In this document: in pieces, positions 5,493 through 7,813 of the stretch
Position numbering within the stretch: position 1 is the first letter of the stretch
Layout of the letters: every line of letters begins with the position of its first letter
The notes under the pieces: generated by a model
The model's database searches: none
Told to the model about the DNA's origin: nothing
The model's input: the letters and a program-made list of their open reading frames with translations, nothing else
Assembly (NCBI GenBank): GCA_004211235.1
Contig: SEEY01000161.1
Coordinates: forward strand, 1-7,813
Length of the DNA: 7,813 nt
Direction: 5' to 3'
DNA from: Rubrivivax sp.
GTDB taxonomy: Bacteria > Pseudomonadota > Gammaproteobacteria > Burkholderiales > Burkholderiaceae
Made by a program: the position numbers and the translations under genes

Positions 5493-7238
5493 TCAGAAGG
5501 ATTCCCAGTTGTCCGTGCCGGTCGCGAGGGCGGCCCTGGGGAGGGCGGCCGGCCGGGCGGCCGCGGCGTTCTGCACGGCGGGCCTGGTGCCGAAGGCGGG
5601 CCGCATGACGTTGCCTGCCTTGGTGGCACTGCCGCGGTGGATGGTGGGCGAGGCGGCTTTCTGCGCTGTGATCGCACCCGAGACCTTGAACCGCGCGACC
5701 GCCTCGACCAACTGCTCGGCCTGCACCTTCATGCTTTCCGCTGCCGCGGCACTTTCCTCGACGAGGGCGGCATTCTGCTGCGTCGCCTTGTCCATCTGCA
5801 TGACCGCCTCGCCCACCTAGCCGACGCCCGAGCTTTGCTCGGCGCTGGCGGCGCTGATCTCGCCCATGATGTCGGTCACGCGCCGGATCGAGCCCACCAC
5901 CTCGGTCATCGTCGCACCTGCGCGGTCGACCAGGGCGGTGCCTTGTTCCACCCGTTCGACGCTGGCGCCGATCAGGCTCTTGATCTCCTTGGCCGCGTTG
6001 GCCGAGCGCCCGGCGAGGCTGCGCACTTCGGTGGCCACGACGGCGAAGCCGCGCCCCTGCTCGCCCGCCCGTGCCGCCTCGACGGCCGCGTTCAGCGCAA
6101 GGATGTTGGTCTGGAAGGCAATGCCGTCGATGACGCCGATGATGTCGGAGATCTTGCGGGAGCTGTCGTTGATGCCCTTCATGGTCTCCACGACCTGGCT
6201 GACGACTTCGCCGCCGCGGATGGCAACCTGGCTGGCGCTCTGCGCGAGCTGGTCGGCCTGGCGTGCGTTCTCGGCGTTCTGCTTGACGGTGGAGCTCAGC
6301 TCCTCCATGGACGCGGCGGTCTGCTCCAGGGCGGAGGCCTGCTCCTCCGTGCGGGCAGACAGGTCGTTGTTGCCCTGGGCGATCTGGGCGCTGGCTGTGG
6401 CGATGCTGTCGGCAGACGTGCGCACCTGGGTGATCAGGTTGACCAACTGCTCCTGCATGCTGCCCATGGATGTCAGCACACTGCCTTGCGGCGCCTGTGC
6501 GGCGCCGGGCACGGGGCTCAGGTCACCCTGCGCGACACGCTCGGCGGCGACGCTCAGGTCCGCCGGTTCGGCGCCCAGCGAGGTCACCAGCCGCCTTGTG
6601 ATCAGCCAGCCCAGCACGGCGGCAGCCAGCGCGGCCACCGCGCTGATCGCCAGCATCGTCGCGCGCTGGCTGGCATAGGCCGTGGTGGCCGTCTCAACGT
6701 CGCGATTGGCCTGTTCGCCGCTCAAGGTGACGTAGTCGCCGATGGCCGCCAGCAGGGCGGCCAGCAGCGGACGGCACTCAGCGTTCATCTTCTGGATTGC
6801 CTCGTCGCGCTTGCCGGCCGCCGCCAGTTCAACGATGGCGACCGCGACCGGCCCGTATCGGGACTCGATCTCGTCGATCTTCCCGATGACGGCGCGGTCG
6901 CGCTCACTGGCGTCGGCCGCCTGCGCCACGTCGTCCTTGAGCGCCTTGAGCTTCACCTTGAGATCGGCATGGCCCTTGACCGCCATGGCCTTCGCCGATT
7001 CCCGGTCGGTCTCGCTGCTCGCCAGCACCATGTCGCGCACGCCGATGGCCCGGCGGTTGGCGAGGGCGCGGACGTCCGCGGCAAGCGTCTCGCGCTCTGC
7101 GGGGCCATCGACGTAGGCTGAAAAGCGCCCGTTGGAAGTGCTCAGGTTGCGCAGCCCGAGCAGGCTCACGACCAGCACCAGCGCCAGCAGGGCCCCGAAT
7201 GCCATCACCAATTGCTGTCGAATCGTCAGCCGCTTCAT
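5493..7238 (-). pseudogene. Methyl-accepting chemotaxis protein with one in-frame amber codon
   Basis: A Tar/Tsr-like membrane chemoreceptor, 581 codons if read through. TM1 is at residues about 11-29, followed by a periplasmic four-helix-bundle sensor domain (about 30-192), TM2 (about 193-213), HAMP (about 214-265) and the cytoplasmic coiled-coil signalling domain. Within it lies the conserved hairpin tip that contacts CheA/CheW (370-406, including [20 protein letters not shown]). Codon 474 is TAG, in a place where relatives have Gln (GV-x-QVGEAV). The next 107 codons continue in the same frame with no further damage: the second methylation helix (ATQQNAALVEESAAA) and a Pro/Ala-rich tail ending in NWESF, a CheR/CheB docking pentapeptide. 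The truncated 473-residue product would keep the sensor and tip but lose adaptation. Start ATG 7238 has a strong GAGGAG seven bases upstream. Confidence 0.9.
5817..5819 (-). other. Amber (TAG) codon interrupting the chemoreceptor
   Basis: On the coding strand the context is GTC GGC TAG GTG GGC GAG. A single C-to-T change (CAG to TAG) explains it, shown as A at 5819-side complement CTA on the + strand. No insertion or deletion is involved. Confidence 0.9.
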
Positions 7239-7245
7239 TTCTCAT

Positions 7246-7251
7246 CTCCTC
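7246..7251 (-). promoter_or_regulatory. Shine-Dalgarno GAGGAG of the chemoreceptor
   Basis: GAGGAG on the - strand lies 7 bases upstream of the ATG at 7238-7236. It is the strongest ribosome-binding site in the window and fixes the receptor's start. Confidence 0.75.
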
Positions 7252-7270
7252 GAAAACTTGCCATCAAAAC

Positions 7271-7299
7271 GCCATAACCAAATCTATCGATTTATTCAA
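7271..7299 (-). promoter_or_regulatory. Possible chemoreceptor promoter with internal inverted repeat
   Basis: The patch 7252-7323 is far more AT-rich than the rest of the window. On the - strand, TTGAAT (7299-7294) and TATGGC (7276-7271) sit 17 bases apart as a loose sigma-70-like pair. The spacer contains AAATC-TATC-GATTT (7280-7293, + strand), a 5+5 inverted repeat that would suit a repressor or activator. ACCAAAT also occurs twice (7277-7283 and 7311-7317). A flagellar sigma-28 box was looked for and not found. The hexamer match is weak. Confidence 0.3.
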
Positions 7300-7322
7300 A
7301 ATGATGTAAGACCAAATTTATT
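7295..7322 (+). promoter_or_regulatory. Possible promoter toward the response regulator
   Basis: On the + strand, TTCAAA (7295-7300) and TTTATT (7317-7322) are 16 bases apart, each matching four of six sigma-70 positions. They lie in the same AT-rich patch as the divergent receptor promoter. This would give a 5' leader of roughly 100 bases. Confidence 0.25.
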
Positions 7323-7329
7323 CGCGAGT

Positions 7330-7371
7330 GTCGAATGGCGTGACTTTTCCACGCCGACGCGTGGGTCGAAT
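7330..7371 (+). repeat. GTCGAAT direct repeats flanking a small hairpin
   Basis: GTCGAAT occurs at 7330-7336 and 7365-7371, 35 bases apart. Between them lies the perfect inverted repeat CCACGC-CGAC-GCGTGG (7349-7364). The arrangement is upstream of the response regulator gene and could be a regulator-binding region or a leader hairpin. The arms are short enough to be chance. Confidence 0.35.
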
Positions 7372-7426
7372 CGGCTGCGGCGCGTGATGAAATCCGCCGG
7401 TGAACCTCCACGCAGCCGAGACACCG

Positions 7427-7813
7427 ATGCTTCCCAGCACCCTGGCGCTCATCGACGACGACCACCTCTTCGTGGAGACCTTGTCGCGCTTTCTGGGCGA
7501 GCAGGGCATCCGGGTCTCCAGCTACGGCGACGGCGCGGACCTGCTGGCGAGCGCGGACCCTTACGGCTTCGAGTTCTACGTCGCCGACCTGATGATGCCG
7601 AGCGTGGACGGCATCACGCTGATCGACGTGCTGCGGCGCCGCACCAGCGCCGGCATCCTGGTCGTTTCGGGGCGGCTGGCGTCCGACACGTTCAAGCAGA
7701 TCGTCAAGGCCGGAGGCGACATGTACCTGGCCAAACCGGCCCAGTTCGAACAGATCCTGGTGGCCATCGAGGCGGTGCAGCGGCGCGCCGGTGCCGGCGA
7801 GGCGATGAAGAAG
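7427..7813 (+). CDS. Response regulator, receiver domain (partial, runs off window)
   Basis: The frame is open from ATG 7427 to the window end (129 codons). It encodes a CheY-like receiver: acidic cluster D10-D11-D12, phosphoacceptor D54 (VADLMMPSVDG), S81 (VVSGR) and K103-P104 (YLAKP), all at normal spacing. Residues after about 115 (AVQRRAGAGEAMKK) look like a linker, so an output domain probably follows beyond the window; an OmpR-type winged helix is my guess from the style of the receiver. Only a weak GAG precedes the start. The gene is divergent from the chemoreceptor with 188 bases between. Whether the pair is functionally linked is unknown. Confidence 0.88.
   Translation, partial: MLPSTLALIDDDHLFVETLSRFLGEQGIRVSSYGDGADLLASADPYGFEFYVADLMMPSVDGITLIDVLRRRTSAGILVVSGRLASDTFKQIVKAGGDMYLAKPAQFEQILVAIEAVQRRAGAGEAMKK

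Noticed and set aside
5388..7121. 577-codon open frame on the + strand opposite the chemoreceptor
   Set aside because: It is His/Gly/Arg/Asp-rich with no motif, and the - strand clearly encodes a receptor.
7239..7320. Flagellar sigma-28 (FliA) promoter for the chemoreceptor
   Set aside because: The best -10-like match (ATCGATAG) agrees at only five of eight positions and has no -35 partner at the right distance.

Overview
The window is a very GC-rich piece of a betaproteobacterial chromosome. It most resembles Burkholderiales of the Rubrivivax/Leptothrix/Roseateles type. That placement rests on the gene order tsaB-rimI-uracil-DNA-glycosylase-like gene, on a MidA-family methyltransferase, on a Ni-type glyoxalase I, and on a chemoreceptor ending in a CheR-docking pentapeptide. 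It is inferred from protein character and gene order, not from a database search.

Region 1 (1-4871, + strand) looks like one operon: the 3' end of tsaB (tRNA t6A synthesis), rimI (ribosomal protein S18 N-acetyltransferase), a family-4-like uracil-DNA glycosylase homologue, a PAS-PAS-GGDEF-EAL cyclic-di-GMP enzyme, and a MidA-type SAM-dependent methyltransferase. The glycosylase homologue and the c-di-GMP gene overlap by ATGA. The other three junctions hold GC-rich inserts of 77-142 bp. Each insert begins at an ATGA (stop side) and ends at an ATGA or GTGA (start side), and each carries the core GGCCRGCTTG. The glycosylase homologue keeps the four cysteines expected for a 4Fe-4S cluster, but all three of its active-site motifs are altered. 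The first 88 bases are a perfect 39-bp inverted repeat made from tsaB sequence, probably a fold-back or contig-end artefact.

Region 2 (4872-7238) is on the - strand and converges on region 1 across a short gap with a GC-rich hairpin. It holds gloA (lactoylglutathione lyase) and a Tar/Tsr-like methyl-accepting chemotaxis protein. The receptor frame is interrupted by one in-frame amber codon (5817-5819). Downstream of it, 107 further codons remain open and end in the CheR-docking pentapeptide NWESF, so the gene is either very recently broken, read through, or carries a sequencing error.

Region 3 (7239-7813) is a divergent intergenic region with an unusually AT-rich patch and small repeats, followed by the first 129 codons of a response regulator on the + strand that runs off the window.

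The main themes are translation and ribosome or tRNA modification linked to c-di-GMP turnover in one transcription unit, and chemotaxis/two-component signalling on the right. No RNA gene, CRISPR array, insertion sequence or phage gene was seen, and no gene-free stretch exceeds 300 bases.
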